From Victivallis vadensis (lineage in GTDB: Bacteria > Verrucomicrobiota > Lentisphaeria > Victivallales > Victivallaceae), in NCBI RefSeq assembly GCF_003096415.1, contig NZ_QEKH01000002.1, forward strand, positions 62,001 to 126,000: a stretch of DNA of 64,000 nt, written 5' to 3'. Of the stretch, positions 54,370 to 63,014 are shown one piece after another. The translations under genes were made by a program, and so were the position numbers. Below the pieces are notes generated by a model, which was not told where the DNA came from, searched no databases, and saw only the letters and a list, made by a program, of their open reading frames with translations. Every line of letters starts with the position of its first letter. Within the stretch, counting starts at the first letter, position 1.

Positions 54370-55815
54370 AGCGCCGTTTCTTGTTGTAGATTTATTTTGC
54401 AGAACTGACAGTTCAAACTTATCATCGGAAGATGATTTTTTCAAGTCAGGAAAAGGCGACTGCTCATATTTTTCCCGTCCGGCACATCTTGCATGAATGA
54501 AACGGAGGCGCAGGATGCGCCGGGTTTCCGGCGTGACCGGCGCGTGGATGGTGTGGCGGATCAGCGGAGCCCACAGGATCGTCCCGTCCGGTGACGTGAC
54601 CACCGGGCAGGGCGTGGAGGCGGGAATCCCCCGGCCGGTTCGCAGTTTCTTCAACGAGACCGGTTTGCTTCCGCCGAAGGGGATCAGTGCGTCTCCGGCT
54701 TCCCTTGCGCGTACGGTCAGCGTTTCCGGCAGGCGGTCTGCGTCGAACAGCGCGACGGTGCAGTCCGGCGGCGGGCCGGGAAAGGTTTCCAGCCATTCCA
54801 CGCGGAGCCGGAACGGGCCGAAACCGATTTCCGTTTCCTGATCGAACTTCCAGGTGAGGCGGGGCAGGGCCGCCGCCGCCGCGATCTGCAGGGTATCGCC
54901 CTGCAATCGCAGGCTGATTCCGCTGTGCACCGGGATCAGGCGCGGTTCCGGCTTCGGGGCGTTCAGCTCGCTTTGCAGCCGCCTGACCAGTTCGGGCGGC
55001 GGGATCAGGTCGGTTCCGAGTTCGGCGCGGAACCAGAGCCGCAACACCCGCACCAGCAGCGCCGGATGCAGTTTTCGCCAGAATGCGGCGGAGCCGTCCA
55101 GCTCCCGGAAGCGCCGTTCCGCCTCCTGTTCCAGAAACTCCGCATCCAGCTCCAGCACGTCGAGCGAGTGGCGCAGGCCGGCCTCGGAGCCGGGGAGCTT
55201 CGCGTAAAATTCCGGCAGCAGCCGGTTGCGCAGCAGGTTGCGGCGGAAGCGGTTTTCGGCGTTGCTGGAGTCCCGCGCCCATTCGCTGATTCCGTTTTCA
55301 TGCAGGAACTCCTCGATTTCGGTGCGGGCAAAGCCGAGCAGCGGGCGCAGGAAAATCACGTTGTCCACCTCGGAACGGCTCCGCATTGAGGTAAGCCCGG
55401 TCGCGTTGGAGCCGCGCGCGAGCCGCAGCAGCAGGTTTTCGGCACGGTCCCCGGCGTGGTGTCCGAGTATCACCGCGGAACCGGGATTCTCCCGGACCAG
55501 TTCTTTCCACACATCGAGCCGGGCGGCGCGGGCGCGGCTTTCGAGGCCGGGGCCGGGAGAGAGCGCCAGGCGGACCAGCCGGAATTCGATGGCGCAATTT
55601 CGGGCGAACCGTTGCGCCGCCTCCGCTTCGGCGGCGGATTCCGCGCCGCGCAGGCCGTGGTCGAAGTGGATGGCGGTCAGCCGGTAGTGAAAGATTTCCT
55701 GGAAACGGCGGGCAACCAGCAGCGCGGCGGTGCTGTCGGCGCCGCCGGAAAAGCCGACGAACAGACGGCCGTGTTGAAAAGGGGCAAAAAGTTTGCCGCA
55801 ATCGTCAAGTTTCAT
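53374..55815 (-). CDS. tilS: tRNA(Ile)-lysidine synthetase TilS joined in frame to an amidohydrolase
   Basis: An uninterrupted 813-codon frame from the ATG at 55815. Residues 1 to about 450 are TilS: PP-loop SGGADS (23-28), HFDHGLRG, GHHAGDRAENLLLRLARGS, RPLLGFARTEIEEFL and NRFRRNLLRNRLLPEF. TilS adds lysine to C34 of the minor isoleucine tRNA so it reads AUA. Residues about 451-482 (EKYEQSPFPDLKKSSSDDKF...) look like translated intergenic DNA. From residue 483 an amidohydrolase follows. No bifunctional enzyme of this kind is known to me. Loss of the tilS stop codon, or an assembly error, is as likely as a true fusion. Confidence 0.85.
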   Translation of the reverse strand: MKLDDCGKLFAPFQHGRLFVGFSGGADSTAALLVARRFQEIFHYRLTAIHFDHGLRGAESAAEAEAAQRFARNCAIEFRLVRLALSPGPGLESRARAARLDVWKELVRENPGSAVILGHHAGDRAENLLLRLARGSNATGLTSMRSRSEVDNVIFLRPLLGFARTEIEEFLHENGISEWARDSSNAENRFRRNLLRNRLLPEFYAKLPGSEAGLRHSLDVLELDAEFLEQEAERRFRELDGSAAFWRKLHPALLVRVLRLWFRAELGTDLIPPPELVRRLQSELNAPKPEPRLIPVHSGISLRLQGDTLQIAAAAALPRLTWKFDQETEIGFGPFRLRVEWLETFPGPPPDCTVALFDADRLPETLTVRAREAGDALIPFGGSKPVSLKKLRTGRGIPASTPCPVVTSPDGTILWAPLIRHTIHAPVTPETRRILRLRFIHARCAGREKYEQSPFPDLKKSSSDDKFELSVLQNKSTTRNGAMKKIDFEAHYYTPEIFTALEKNGMWNPQSKVLSLGKDCPLDMGKVPYVYKGLFDFAEQRLSEMDRFGVTKQILGCSPGIEMLSGPEAVELARKSNTRIAEVIRRFPGRFLGFAVLPVRDAEAAAAELKRCIQELGFVGVMTHSNYGDCYPDEERFAPIFDCMGALDVPFYLHPNGGSIDRLSGYGWQLGSAAFGFTIETLITIARMIYNGTFDRNPNLKMILGHYGEAMAVLLDRMDARASMVPNAPTVKSRHQPSYYFKNNIWMTTSGNFAPIAFEAAKRTFGMEHILFGSDYPYETMEESMTFLDRQPMTVEERNMLFYKNAEQFFNIV
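54416..54444 (-). promoter_or_regulatory. Internal promoter before the amidohydrolase part
   Basis: On the minus strand, TTGAAA (54439-54444), 17-base spacer and TAAGTT (54416-54421), with a small hairpin (ATCATC-TTCC-GATGAT) in the spacer. It lies inside the bridge between tilS and the amidohydrolase. Confidence 0.45.
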
Positions 55816-55839
55816 TTGTAATCATCCGCTTTCGGTTAT

Positions 55840-55868
55840 AATATATGTGGCGTAACGTTTGAAATCAA
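55840..55868 (-). promoter_or_regulatory. Promoter of tilS
   Basis: On the minus strand, TTGATT (55863-55868), 17-base spacer and TATATT (55840-55845). A plus-strand pair for rdgB (TTGTAA at 55816, TAATAT at 55839) overlaps it, so the two divergent genes share a 68-base control region. Confidence 0.6.
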
Positions 55869-55883
55869 GGAGATGGATTGATT

Positions 55884-56489
55884 ATGGCTTATATTGTCGC
55901 CGCCACCGCCAATGCCCACAAGGTCGACGAGTACCGCAAGCTGCTTGAAGGGCAGAATGTCGAACTGAAGTCGCTGCTGGATTATCCCGGTTTCCCCGGG
56001 GTCGAGGAGAACGGCAGAAGTTTTATCGAAAACGCCGGGATCAAGGCGCTGGCCGCCTGCAAATACTGCGACGTGCCCGCGTTTGCGGACGATTCCGGGC
56101 TGGAGGTCGAGGCGCTTGACGGCCGCCCCGGCATCTATTCCGCCCGCTATGCGCCGACTGACAAAGAGCGGATCGCCAGACTGCTGGACGAGATGAAAGG
56201 GCAAACCAACCGGCGCGCCCGCTTCGTCTGCGCGATCGCGATCGCGATCAACGGCGAGGTGATCGAGAGCTTCGAGGGGGAGATCAAGGGCACGATCGTC
56301 GATGCGCCGCGCGGCGAAAGCGGCTTCGGCTACGATCCGGTCTTCCAGCCGGACGGGTACGACCAGACCTTCGGCGAGATGGCTCCCGAATTGAAGAACC
56401 GGATCAGCCACCGGGCGAATGCGTTCAAATTGGCGATGGAGTTCGTCGAGGATGAGATGTCGGTGCTGGACGACGAGTTCGACCTGTAA
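55884..56489 (+). CDS. rdgB: XTP/dITP pyrophosphatase (RdgB/HAM1 family)
   Basis: 201 residues from the ATG at 55884, with AAGGAGA upstream. The start IVAATANAHKVDEYRKLL corresponds to the family's 'T.N..K..E' motif; FADDSGLEVEALDGRPGIYSARYA and GFGYDPVFQPDG follow. The enzyme hydrolyses non-canonical purine nucleotides such as XTP and dITP and so protects DNA. It leads a plus-strand group that continues with plsC and envelope genes, although plsC has its own promoter. Confidence 0.95.
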   Translation: MAYIVAATANAHKVDEYRKLLEGQNVELKSLLDYPGFPGVEENGRSFIENAGIKALAACKYCDVPAFADDSGLEVEALDGRPGIYSARYAPTDKERIARLLDEMKGQTNRRARFVCAIAIAINGEVIESFEGEIKGTIVDAPRGESGFGYDPVFQPDGYDQTFGEMAPELKNRISHRANAFKLAMEFVEDEMSVLDDEFDL

Positions 56490-56512
56490 TTCCGGAATCC
56501 GGTTGCGTTGAT

Positions 56513-56541
56513 TGCAATTGCAGTGAAGCGGTGTTATATTA
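56513..56541 (+). promoter_or_regulatory. Promoter of the plsC-lptD-hldD-rsmB group
   Basis: TTGCAA (56513-56518), 17-base spacer, TATATT (56536-56541), the same form as at 35105-35133. Confidence 0.7.
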
Positions 56542-56588
56542 TCGGTTGATAATTTCCCGGTGTCCGGGAAGCACCACTTAATCAATGA

Positions 56589-57413
56589 ATGGCTTTTATG
56601 GAACAAAGCAGTTATTTGTTTGCCGGCGACAGCTACGATACGCCGCCGGATGCGCCGAAGTCGGTCTGGTACCGCCTTCTGCTGAAAAACCGCTGGTACT
56701 TCTATGTGAACAACTTCGGCATCTTCTGCCGCACCGGGCGCTGCGGCAGGCGCGGGGAGCTGACCAAAGAGCGGCAGATTTCCTACTCCAATGAAAACCT
56801 CCGGCTGGTGGAGCGCTGCGGCGGCAAAGTGCACCTGCGCGGCCTCGACAATCTGCGGGCGCTCGACGGCCGTCCGGTTGTGCTGATCGGCAACCATATG
56901 AGTTTATTGGAAACCGCTTTGTTTCATTCCGTGGCTCGCGGGTTGGTCGATTTCACCTTTGTGATCAAGCAGTCGCTGATGGAGGTGCCGTTTTTCCGGG
57001 ACATCATGACCAGCCTTGAAGCGATTCCGATCGGCCGCGCGAACCCGCGCGACGACCTGAAAGCGGTCTTCGAGGAGGGCGGAAAACTGCTTGCCTCAGG
57101 GCGCTCGATCATCATTTTTCCGCAATCCACCCGCAGCGAGGAGTTCGACCCGGAGAAGTTCAATTCGATCGGAATCAAGCTGGCGAAGCGGTCCGGAGTG
57201 CCGGTGCTGCCCTTTGCCCTCAAAACCGACTTCCTCGGGAACGGCAGGTATTTCCGCGATCTCGGCCCGGTGCGGCCGGAGCGGGAGGTCTGGTTCGAAT
57301 TCGGCGCGGCGCGCGAGGTGGCCGGGAACGGCCAGGAGTTGCAGCAGGAGATTATCGCTTTTATTCGGGAACGCCTGAAAGAGTGGCGCTCCCGGGAGAC
57401 CGGTCGCAAATAG
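56589..57413 (+). CDS. 1-acyl-sn-glycerol-3-phosphate acyltransferase-like protein
   Basis: 274 residues. The PlsC-type catalytic motif is NHMSLLET (His and Glu-type spacing), followed by IPIGRANPRDDLK and a motif III of FPQSTRSEEFD. The usual motif III is FPEGTRS, so Glu is replaced by Gln and Gly by Ser. Acyltransferases of this group make phosphatidic acid at the inner membrane or acylate related lipids. With lptD and hldD next to it, a role in envelope lipid synthesis is likely, but the exact acceptor is uncertain. Starts at 56589 and 56598 (second ATG) are possible. Confidence 0.85.
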   Translation: MAFMEQSSYLFAGDSYDTPPDAPKSVWYRLLLKNRWYFYVNNFGIFCRTGRCGRRGELTKERQISYSNENLRLVERCGGKVHLRGLDNLRALDGRPVVLIGNHMSLLETALFHSVARGLVDFTFVIKQSLMEVPFFRDIMTSLEAIPIGRANPRDDLKAVFEEGGKLLASGRSIIIFPQSTRSEEFDPEKFNSIGIKLAKRSGVPVLPFALKTDFLGNGRYFRDLGPVRPEREVWFEFGAAREVAGNGQELQQEIIAFIRERLKEWRSRETGRK

Positions 57414-57466
57414 TGTTCAACCTGGGGCGGCCGGGGGGCGTCCCGCTCAAATTGGAGTTTGATGTT

Positions 57467-60112
57467 TTGCTGTCGCATAAGGCTAAATACTTTGTCGCTG
57501 TCGCGGTGCTGGCGCTGATGCTGCCGGCTGCGGGCGCCCAGCTTTCGCGGATGAAGCTCAGCGATCTGAAGCGGATGCGGGCCGACAACATGAACTTCGT
57601 CGACAACAATATCGTGGTCTCCGGCAACGTCTATCTGCCTTTCGGCGATATGGAGGTGTACGCCGACAAGGCGGTGATCAACGCTTCCACCTGGGATGTG
57701 GAGGCGACGGGCAACATCCAGTTCTACCGCTGGGTCAGCATGACCGGCAACATCGACACGGATAAGCTCGCCCGGCTGGAGCGCGCGTCGAACATCCTGG
57801 TTTCCGTGAAAGGGATCATGGGGGATATCTGGGGTGACCAGCTGATTCAGGTGGAGGCTTCCGGGCTGACCGACAATATCCGCGCGCAGCGGATGGTCGG
57901 CAATATGGAGACCGGCTACTTCCAGTTCGAGAATTTTGAAGCGCAGTACAACACCTTCATCTGCAAGGCCGGGGTCGGCGAACGGCGTCCGGACGGCAAG
58001 ATCGTGGTGAAAAAGGCGGAGATCAGCGCCTGTAACTACCTGTTGAACGACAACGCCCACTATTCGATCAGCTGCGGCGAGGCGACCCTGATTCCGCAGA
58101 ACACCTCCTTCTACGGCTACGGGCTGGACAATCTGGAGTCGGACCTCGGCGAATACTCCGTGTTCGTGACCAACGGCTTCGCGAAGGTGTACGGTGTGCC
58201 GGTGCTGTGGCTGCCGGTCTTCTACAAGCCCAAGGACGAGTCCCCCGGATTGCTGAGCACCCAGTGGGGCAAGGCGAGCGACTGGGGATACTACGTGCTG
58301 CTCTCCAAACGGTTCAACTTCACCGACTATCCGTATTCCAAAGCGAAGCTGATGGCGGACTACTATGAGAAGCGCGGGTTCGCCGGCGGCGTGGAGGCCG
58401 ATTTCGGGACGGAGAATTCCAAGACGGAGATTTTCTTCTATACGATCCGCGACAAGGACCCCTATGAGAGCGAGGATTACTGGAAATACCGCATGGAGAT
58501 TCCGAACCAGCGCTACGACCTGCGGATCACCAATGTCACGCACATCACGCCCCGGCTGGATTTCCGCGGCGCGTTCGAGCTGCTGAGCGACCCGTGGTTC
58601 AACAACGACTTCTTCACCAGCCGCTACGACAGCGATCCGCAGCCTTCGACTTACGCGTCGCTGGAGCAGCAGTTCGACCACTTCAGCGCGTCGCTCTACA
58701 TCCGGGCCAAGGTGAACGACTTCTTCACCACGGTGCAGCGGCTGCCCAGCTTCCGGCTGGATTTCCAGCGTCAGGAGATTCTGGACACCAACATCTATTA
58801 TCAGGGCGACTTCTCGATGGATTACCTGAAGATGAGCTGGCTGAAGTTCGATATTCCGGGTTACTGGGGCAAGGAGTACGAGAAGCTCAAGAACTATGAG
58901 TCCTTCCGGCTGGACACCACCCATTTCCTGTACTATCCCTTGCGTTTCGACTGGCTGACGGTGGTGCCGCGCGCCGGCTTCAAGTTCACCGCCTATTCGA
59001 AATCGTCGAAGAACAAGGTGGATACCGACGACCTGATGACCATGTTCCGGGCCGCGGACCTGCAGAACATCACCAACATCGCTTTGAACAACTTCGACGA
59101 AAAAGGCGGCAGCCGCAGCCGGTTCATCGGCGAGCTGGGCATTGAGGCGTCGACCAAAATCTACAACACCTGGGAGAACGTGCGCAGCAGCTGGCTGCAG
59201 CTGGACGGGCTCCGCCACGTGATGCGCCCGTATGTGAACTACACGTTCATTCCCAAGCCCACGGTCAACCGGGAGCATCTTTACTACTTCGATGAAATCG
59301 ACCGGATCGACGAACAGAACTTCGTGCGGTTCGGCGTGCAGAACCGGCTGCAGACCCGCAGCGGAAACTCGGTCCGCACCTATTTCGCGATGGAGAACTA
59401 CTGGGATCTCTATTTGAACAAGAGCGAGGGCTTCAACAATATCGGCAATTTCTGCACGATGCTGACCGCGTCCCCGTTCAAGGGATTTTCGATCAACACC
59501 ATGTTTTCGATCGACGCGGGCAACAACAACGGAGACCTGCCGCAGGTGGTCCGCAACGGCCGCCGGATCGACAATCCCGGCATCAACCTGAAATGGCTGA
59601 ACCGCTGGAACATCAATGTGAGCTACACTCCGGCGGACGACTGGCGGTTCACGCTCGGTTACACCTATCACCGGCCGTATGGAACCCGCAGCGCCTATTC
59701 GATGGGGTCCACGCTGACCCAGTTCGACGCGGGCAGCTACTTCAACAACTACTTTTCGGAATATACCGAGGAAATCTATTTCGGGATGATGTTCCCGATC
59801 ACGCCCGACCGGCGCACGAAAGGGTCGTTCGGGATGAGCTACGATTTCCACGAAGGGTATGTCGATGCGTATGAATTCGGCGTGACCCGGAATTTCCATT
59901 GCTGGGAGCTGGCGTTTTCATTCATACTGGAATATGACCGCGGCGACGGCTGGCACAAGACCAACTGGTCGCCCAATTTCATGGTCTCCGCTTATCTGAC
60001 CGGGTTGGAAAATCCGCTGGCGGGACCGTCGAACAACATCCTGGTCGATGCCGACCGGGAAATGCGCCGTGGCGCGGGAAGCCGCACCTTCGGCTGGACC
60101 GGAGGAAACTAA
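57467..60112 (+). CDS. LptD/OstA-like outer-membrane LPS-assembly protein
   Basis: 881 residues from a TTG at 57467. I prefer it because GGAG lies 9 bases upstream and it places the signal peptide (LSHKAKYFVAVAVLALMLPA) at the N-terminus. The N-terminal ~200 residues form an OstA/LptA-like beta-jellyroll (NNIVVSGNVYLPFGDMEVYADKAVIN). The rest is a long beta-barrel with many alternating strands and aromatic residues, including the LptD-type segment (VPVLWLPVFYKPKDESPG). LptD inserts LPS into the outer leaflet. The barrel ends with AFSFILEYDRGDGWHKTNW. No LptE was recognised. The gene starts 54 bases after plsC. Confidence 0.85.
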   Translation: MLSHKAKYFVAVAVLALMLPAAGAQLSRMKLSDLKRMRADNMNFVDNNIVVSGNVYLPFGDMEVYADKAVINASTWDVEATGNIQFYRWVSMTGNIDTDKLARLERASNILVSVKGIMGDIWGDQLIQVEASGLTDNIRAQRMVGNMETGYFQFENFEAQYNTFICKAGVGERRPDGKIVVKKAEISACNYLLNDNAHYSISCGEATLIPQNTSFYGYGLDNLESDLGEYSVFVTNGFAKVYGVPVLWLPVFYKPKDESPGLLSTQWGKASDWGYYVLLSKRFNFTDYPYSKAKLMADYYEKRGFAGGVEADFGTENSKTEIFFYTIRDKDPYESEDYWKYRMEIPNQRYDLRITNVTHITPRLDFRGAFELLSDPWFNNDFFTSRYDSDPQPSTYASLEQQFDHFSASLYIRAKVNDFFTTVQRLPSFRLDFQRQEILDTNIYYQGDFSMDYLKMSWLKFDIPGYWGKEYEKLKNYESFRLDTTHFLYYPLRFDWLTVVPRAGFKFTAYSKSSKNKVDTDDLMTMFRAADLQNITNIALNNFDEKGGSRSRFIGELGIEASTKIYNTWENVRSSWLQLDGLRHVMRPYVNYTFIPKPTVNREHLYYFDEIDRIDEQNFVRFGVQNRLQTRSGNSVRTYFAMENYWDLYLNKSEGFNNIGNFCTMLTASPFKGFSINTMFSIDAGNNNGDLPQVVRNGRRIDNPGINLKWLNRWNINVSYTPADDWRFTLGYTYHRPYGTRSAYSMGSTLTQFDAGSYFNNYFSEYTEEIYFGMMFPITPDRRTKGSFGMSYDFHEGYVDAYEFGVTRNFHCWELAFSFILEYDRGDGWHKTNWSPNFMVSAYLTGLENPLAGPSNNILVDADREMRRGAGSRTFGWTGGN

Positions 60113-60113
60113 G

Positions 60114-61118
60114 ATGAGAAAAGGCAAATATATCGTGACCGGCGGGGCCGGTCTGATCGGCAGCGCTCTGATCTGGGAGCTGAACCGGGCGGGCATCGAC
60201 GACATTCTGGTGGTGGACCACCTCGGCAATACTACGGACAAGTGGAAGAACCTTGCTCCGCTGCGCTTTGACGACTATCTGGAAAAGGACGCGTTCCGCG
60301 AGAAGCTGGCGGCGGGCGGAATCAGGCCGGCCGAGATCGCCGGAGTGCTCCACATGGGGGCCTGTTCCTCGACCACCGAGCGCGACGCCTCCTATCTGAT
60401 CGACAACAATTTCAAGGCGACCTGCGAACTGGCGGAGTTCTGTGTCGCGAACGGTATCCGGCTGGTGTATGCTTCCAGCTGCGCGACCTACGGCGACGGC
60501 AGCCGCGGCTATGTGGACGACGAGACCGGGATTGAGCAGCTGCGGCCGATGAATATGTACGGCTACTCCAAGCAGATGTTCGATCTGTGGGCGAAGCGGC
60601 GCGGCTATCTCGCGAAGATCACCGGCTGCAAATTCTCTAACGTGTACGGGCCGAATGAGCGGCACAAGGGGGAGATGCGCAGCGTGGTCTGCCGGGCGTT
60701 CGAGCAGATTTCGGCGACCGGGAAGCTGAAGCTCTTTCGCTCCTACCGCCCCGAATATGCGGACGGCGAGCAGATGCGCGACTTCCTGTACGTGAAGGAT
60801 GCGGTGAAAATGGTGATGTTCCTGTTCCGCCGCTCCGACGCCGGAGGGCTTTACAATATCGGCAGCGGCCGGGCGGAGACCTGGAACGCGCTGGCCCGTG
60901 CCGCGTTTGCCGCGCTGGACAAGCCGGTCGATATCGAATATATCGAAATGCCGGAGCATCTGCGTGACCGTTATCAGTATTACACCAAAGCGGAAATGGG
61001 CAAGCTGCATGCGCTCGGGTTTACCGAAGAGGCGACGAGCCTGCACGACGCCATCGGCGACTACATCCGCAACTACATGGTTCCCGGTAAATTCCTGGGG
61101 GATGAATGCGCGAAGTGA
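60114..61118 (+). CDS. hldD: ADP-L-glycero-D-manno-heptose 6-epimerase
   Basis: 334 residues from the ATG at 60114, with GGAGG just upstream and only one base after the lptD-like stop. The NAD(P) fold TGGAGLIGSALIWELN, the pattern HMGACSSTTERD, the YSK catalytic pair (NMYGYSKQMFDLW) and KFSNVYGPNERHKG identify this short-chain dehydrogenase family. It converts ADP-D-glycero-D-manno-heptose to the L form for the LPS core. It shows that heptose is probably present in this organism's LPS. Confidence 0.93.
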   Translation: MRKGKYIVTGGAGLIGSALIWELNRAGIDDILVVDHLGNTTDKWKNLAPLRFDDYLEKDAFREKLAAGGIRPAEIAGVLHMGACSSTTERDASYLIDNNFKATCELAEFCVANGIRLVYASSCATYGDGSRGYVDDETGIEQLRPMNMYGYSKQMFDLWAKRRGYLAKITGCKFSNVYGPNERHKGEMRSVVCRAFEQISATGKLKLFRSYRPEYADGEQMRDFLYVKDAVKMVMFLFRRSDAGGLYNIGSGRAETWNALARAAFAALDKPVDIEYIEMPEHLRDRYQYYTKAEMGKLHALGFTEEATSLHDAIGDYIRNYMVPGKFLGDECAK

Positions 61119-62335
61119 GCGGCGTCTCCGCCAAGATCCTCGAAGAGGCCGTCGCCGGGTTGGCGGCGGTGGAGGCGGGGGAGGCGAACCTCGACGATTT
61201 TCTGGATTTCCGGCTGCAATACCCTGAATTGCGCCGGTCGATTTCCAATCTGCTGTTCCTGTGCTTCCGGCGGAAGCGTTTTCTGGAAGGGTGGATCGGC
61301 CGCCTGGCGGCGCGCCCGCCGCGCCCGGCGGTGCGGCGATTGCTGACTGCGGTGCTGGCGCAGATCACCTTTCAGACCGGCATCGCGCCGGAGTCGGCGG
61401 TCAACATCGCGGTCGGCCTGGTCAAGCACTCCGGCAAATTGCAGGAGGCGAAGTTCGTGAATGCGGTATTGCGCCGCGCCCTGGAGCAGCCGCAGCCGGT
61501 TCCGGAGGCCCCGGAGCTGGTGTTGCCGCCCGTATTGTTCAAGCGGTGGCGGAAACGGTATTCCGAGGCGGAGCTGGCGCAGCTGGCCGCCGCGCTGCTG
61601 GCGCAGCCGGAGTTCACCTTTCGGGCTGAACGCGGTTTCGAGCCGGGTGAACTGGCGGCGGAGGCGGTTCCGGCGTTCGGGGAGTTCCGCTTTTTCCGCG
61701 CCTGTTCCGCGGCGCGGCTGCTGGAATCGGCGGCATTGCGCGACGGCAGGATTTACATTCAGGACCCGGCCACCTCGCTGGCGCCGTCGTTGCCTGACTT
61801 CAACGGCGTTAAAAGTGTGCTGGATCTCTGCGCCGCCCCCGGCGGCAAGTCGCTGATGCTCGGAGAACGGCTGGCCGGGGAGGGGCGGCTGGTCGCGGCG
61901 GACCGTTCGGAGCGCCGCCAGCGGCAGACTGCCGAAAACTTCCGCCGCCGCGGTCTGGACTATCAGGTCACGGTGGCCGATCCGGCGGAACTGACGGGGG
62001 AGTTCGACGTGGTGCTGGTTGATGTGCCGTGTTCCAATACGGGGGTGTACCGCCGCCGCCCCGACGTGCTGTGGCGGTTTCGGCCGGAGGAGTTGGAAAA
62101 GATCACCGCGCTGCAGCGCCGGATTCTGGGTGAGGCGGCGCGGCTGACCGCTCCCGGCGGCCAACTGGTCTACAGCACCTGCAGCATTGAACCGGAGGAG
62201 AATCCGCTTCAGGTGGAGGCGTTCCTGAAAGAACACCCCGGGTTTGAGCGGCTCTGCGAACGGCAGCTGCTGCCTTCGGCGGAGATGGACGGTGCTTACG
62301 CCTGCCTGTTGCGCCGCAGGGCCAGCAGCATTTGA
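61106..62335 (+). CDS. rsmB: RsmB-like 16S rRNA (cytosine-C5) methyltransferase
   Basis: 409 residues; its start overlaps the end of hldD by 13 bases, suggesting translational coupling. The N-terminal NusB-like helical domain (about 1-135) is followed by a Rossmann methyltransferase domain. Motifs are SVLDLCAAPGGKSLMLGERL (SAM binding), DVPCSNTGVYRRRPDVLW (first catalytic Cys) and LVYSTCSIEPEENPLQVEAFL (second Cys). RsmB methylates C967 of 16S rRNA in E. coli. Its 3' end overlaps the convergent glycosyltransferase gene by 40 bases. Confidence 0.93.
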   Translation: MREVSGVSAKILEEAVAGLAAVEAGEANLDDFLDFRLQYPELRRSISNLLFLCFRRKRFLEGWIGRLAARPPRPAVRRLLTAVLAQITFQTGIAPESAVNIAVGLVKHSGKLQEAKFVNAVLRRALEQPQPVPEAPELVLPPVLFKRWRKRYSEAELAQLAAALLAQPEFTFRAERGFEPGELAAEAVPAFGEFRFFRACSAARLLESAALRDGRIYIQDPATSLAPSLPDFNGVKSVLDLCAAPGGKSLMLGERLAGEGRLVAADRSERRQRQTAENFRRRGLDYQVTVADPAELTGEFDVVLVDVPCSNTGVYRRRPDVLWRFRPEELEKITALQRRILGEAARLTAPGGQLVYSTCSIEPEENPLQVEAFLKEHPGFERLCERQLLPSAEMDGAYACLLRRRASSI

Positions 62336-63012
62336 AGATATTCGGCGGCCACGCGCGCGGTGAGCTTGCTTTCTCCGTGTTTGCGGCGGTTGAAGATGAT
62401 GCCGTGTTCCACGACCCGGACCGTATCGCCCTTGCGGTTGACGGCAAGGCAGAGCAGCTCCAGCATGATTTTGAAGCCGCGCGGCGTCAGGGCGGGGCGC
62501 AGTTCCTCAAACAGCTCCCGGCGGATTGCAAAAAAGCCGGACATCGGGTCCGCGACCTTGATTCCGAGCATCACGCGCGCCATCAACGTGGCGGTGCGGC
62601 TGATCAGAATCCGGCAGGGGTTCCATTTCTCCGCGAAGCCGCCTCCTTTCACATAGCGTGAGCCGATCACGAAATCCGCGCCGCCATTGAATTCGGAGAG
62701 CACTCCGGGCAGGCTGCCGACGTCGTGCTGCAAATCGCCGTCCATGCAGCAGAGGATTTCGCCCCGGGCAGTCTCAAACCCCTTTACGATGCTGGGGCTC
62801 AGGCCGGGGTCGCCGTCGTTGAGGACCGCCCGGACCTCCGGATGCCCGGCCGCGGCATAGGCGTTGACCGCGTCGGCGGTTCCGTCGGGGGAGTTCTCGT
62901 CGGCGACGATGATTTCGTAATTACTGAGGCCGCAATGCCCGATCTGTCCGAGGAGTTCGACGATATTGTCACGCTCGTTGAGCGTCGGTATCACGATGGA
63001 GTAAGTGACCAT
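62296..63012 (-). CDS. Family 2 glycosyltransferase, dolichyl-phosphate-mannose-synthase-like
   Basis: 238 residues from the ATG at 63012 (MVTYSIVIPTLNERDN). It is a GT-A fold enzyme with IPTLNERDNIVELL, VADENSPDGTADAV, MDGDLQHDVGSLP (DxD-type Asp pair) and a VADPMSGFFAIRRE run. This is the DPM1/polyprenol-phosphate glycosyltransferase pattern. It probably transfers mannose or a similar sugar to a polyprenyl phosphate; the C-terminal part lacks clear membrane segments. It is 2 bases after the HAMP-like gene, in an operon with a KtrA-like protein. Confidence 0.9.
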   Translation of the reverse strand: MVTYSIVIPTLNERDNIVELLGQIGHCGLSNYEIIVADENSPDGTADAVNAYAAAGHPEVRAVLNDGDPGLSPSIVKGFETARGEILCCMDGDLQHDVGSLPGVLSEFNGGADFVIGSRYVKGGGFAEKWNPCRILISRTATLMARVMLGIKVADPMSGFFAIRRELFEELRPALTPRGFKIMLELLCLAVNRKGDTVRVVEHGIIFNRRKHGESKLTARVAAEYLQMLLALRRNRQA

Positions 63013-63014
63013 GT

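Noticed and set aside
56924-59899. A 991-codon open frame antisense to plsC and the lptD-like gene
   Set aside because: The sense strand encodes clear PlsC and LptD-like proteins with motifs and a signal peptide. The antisense frame has no recognisable domain and reflects GC-rich third positions.
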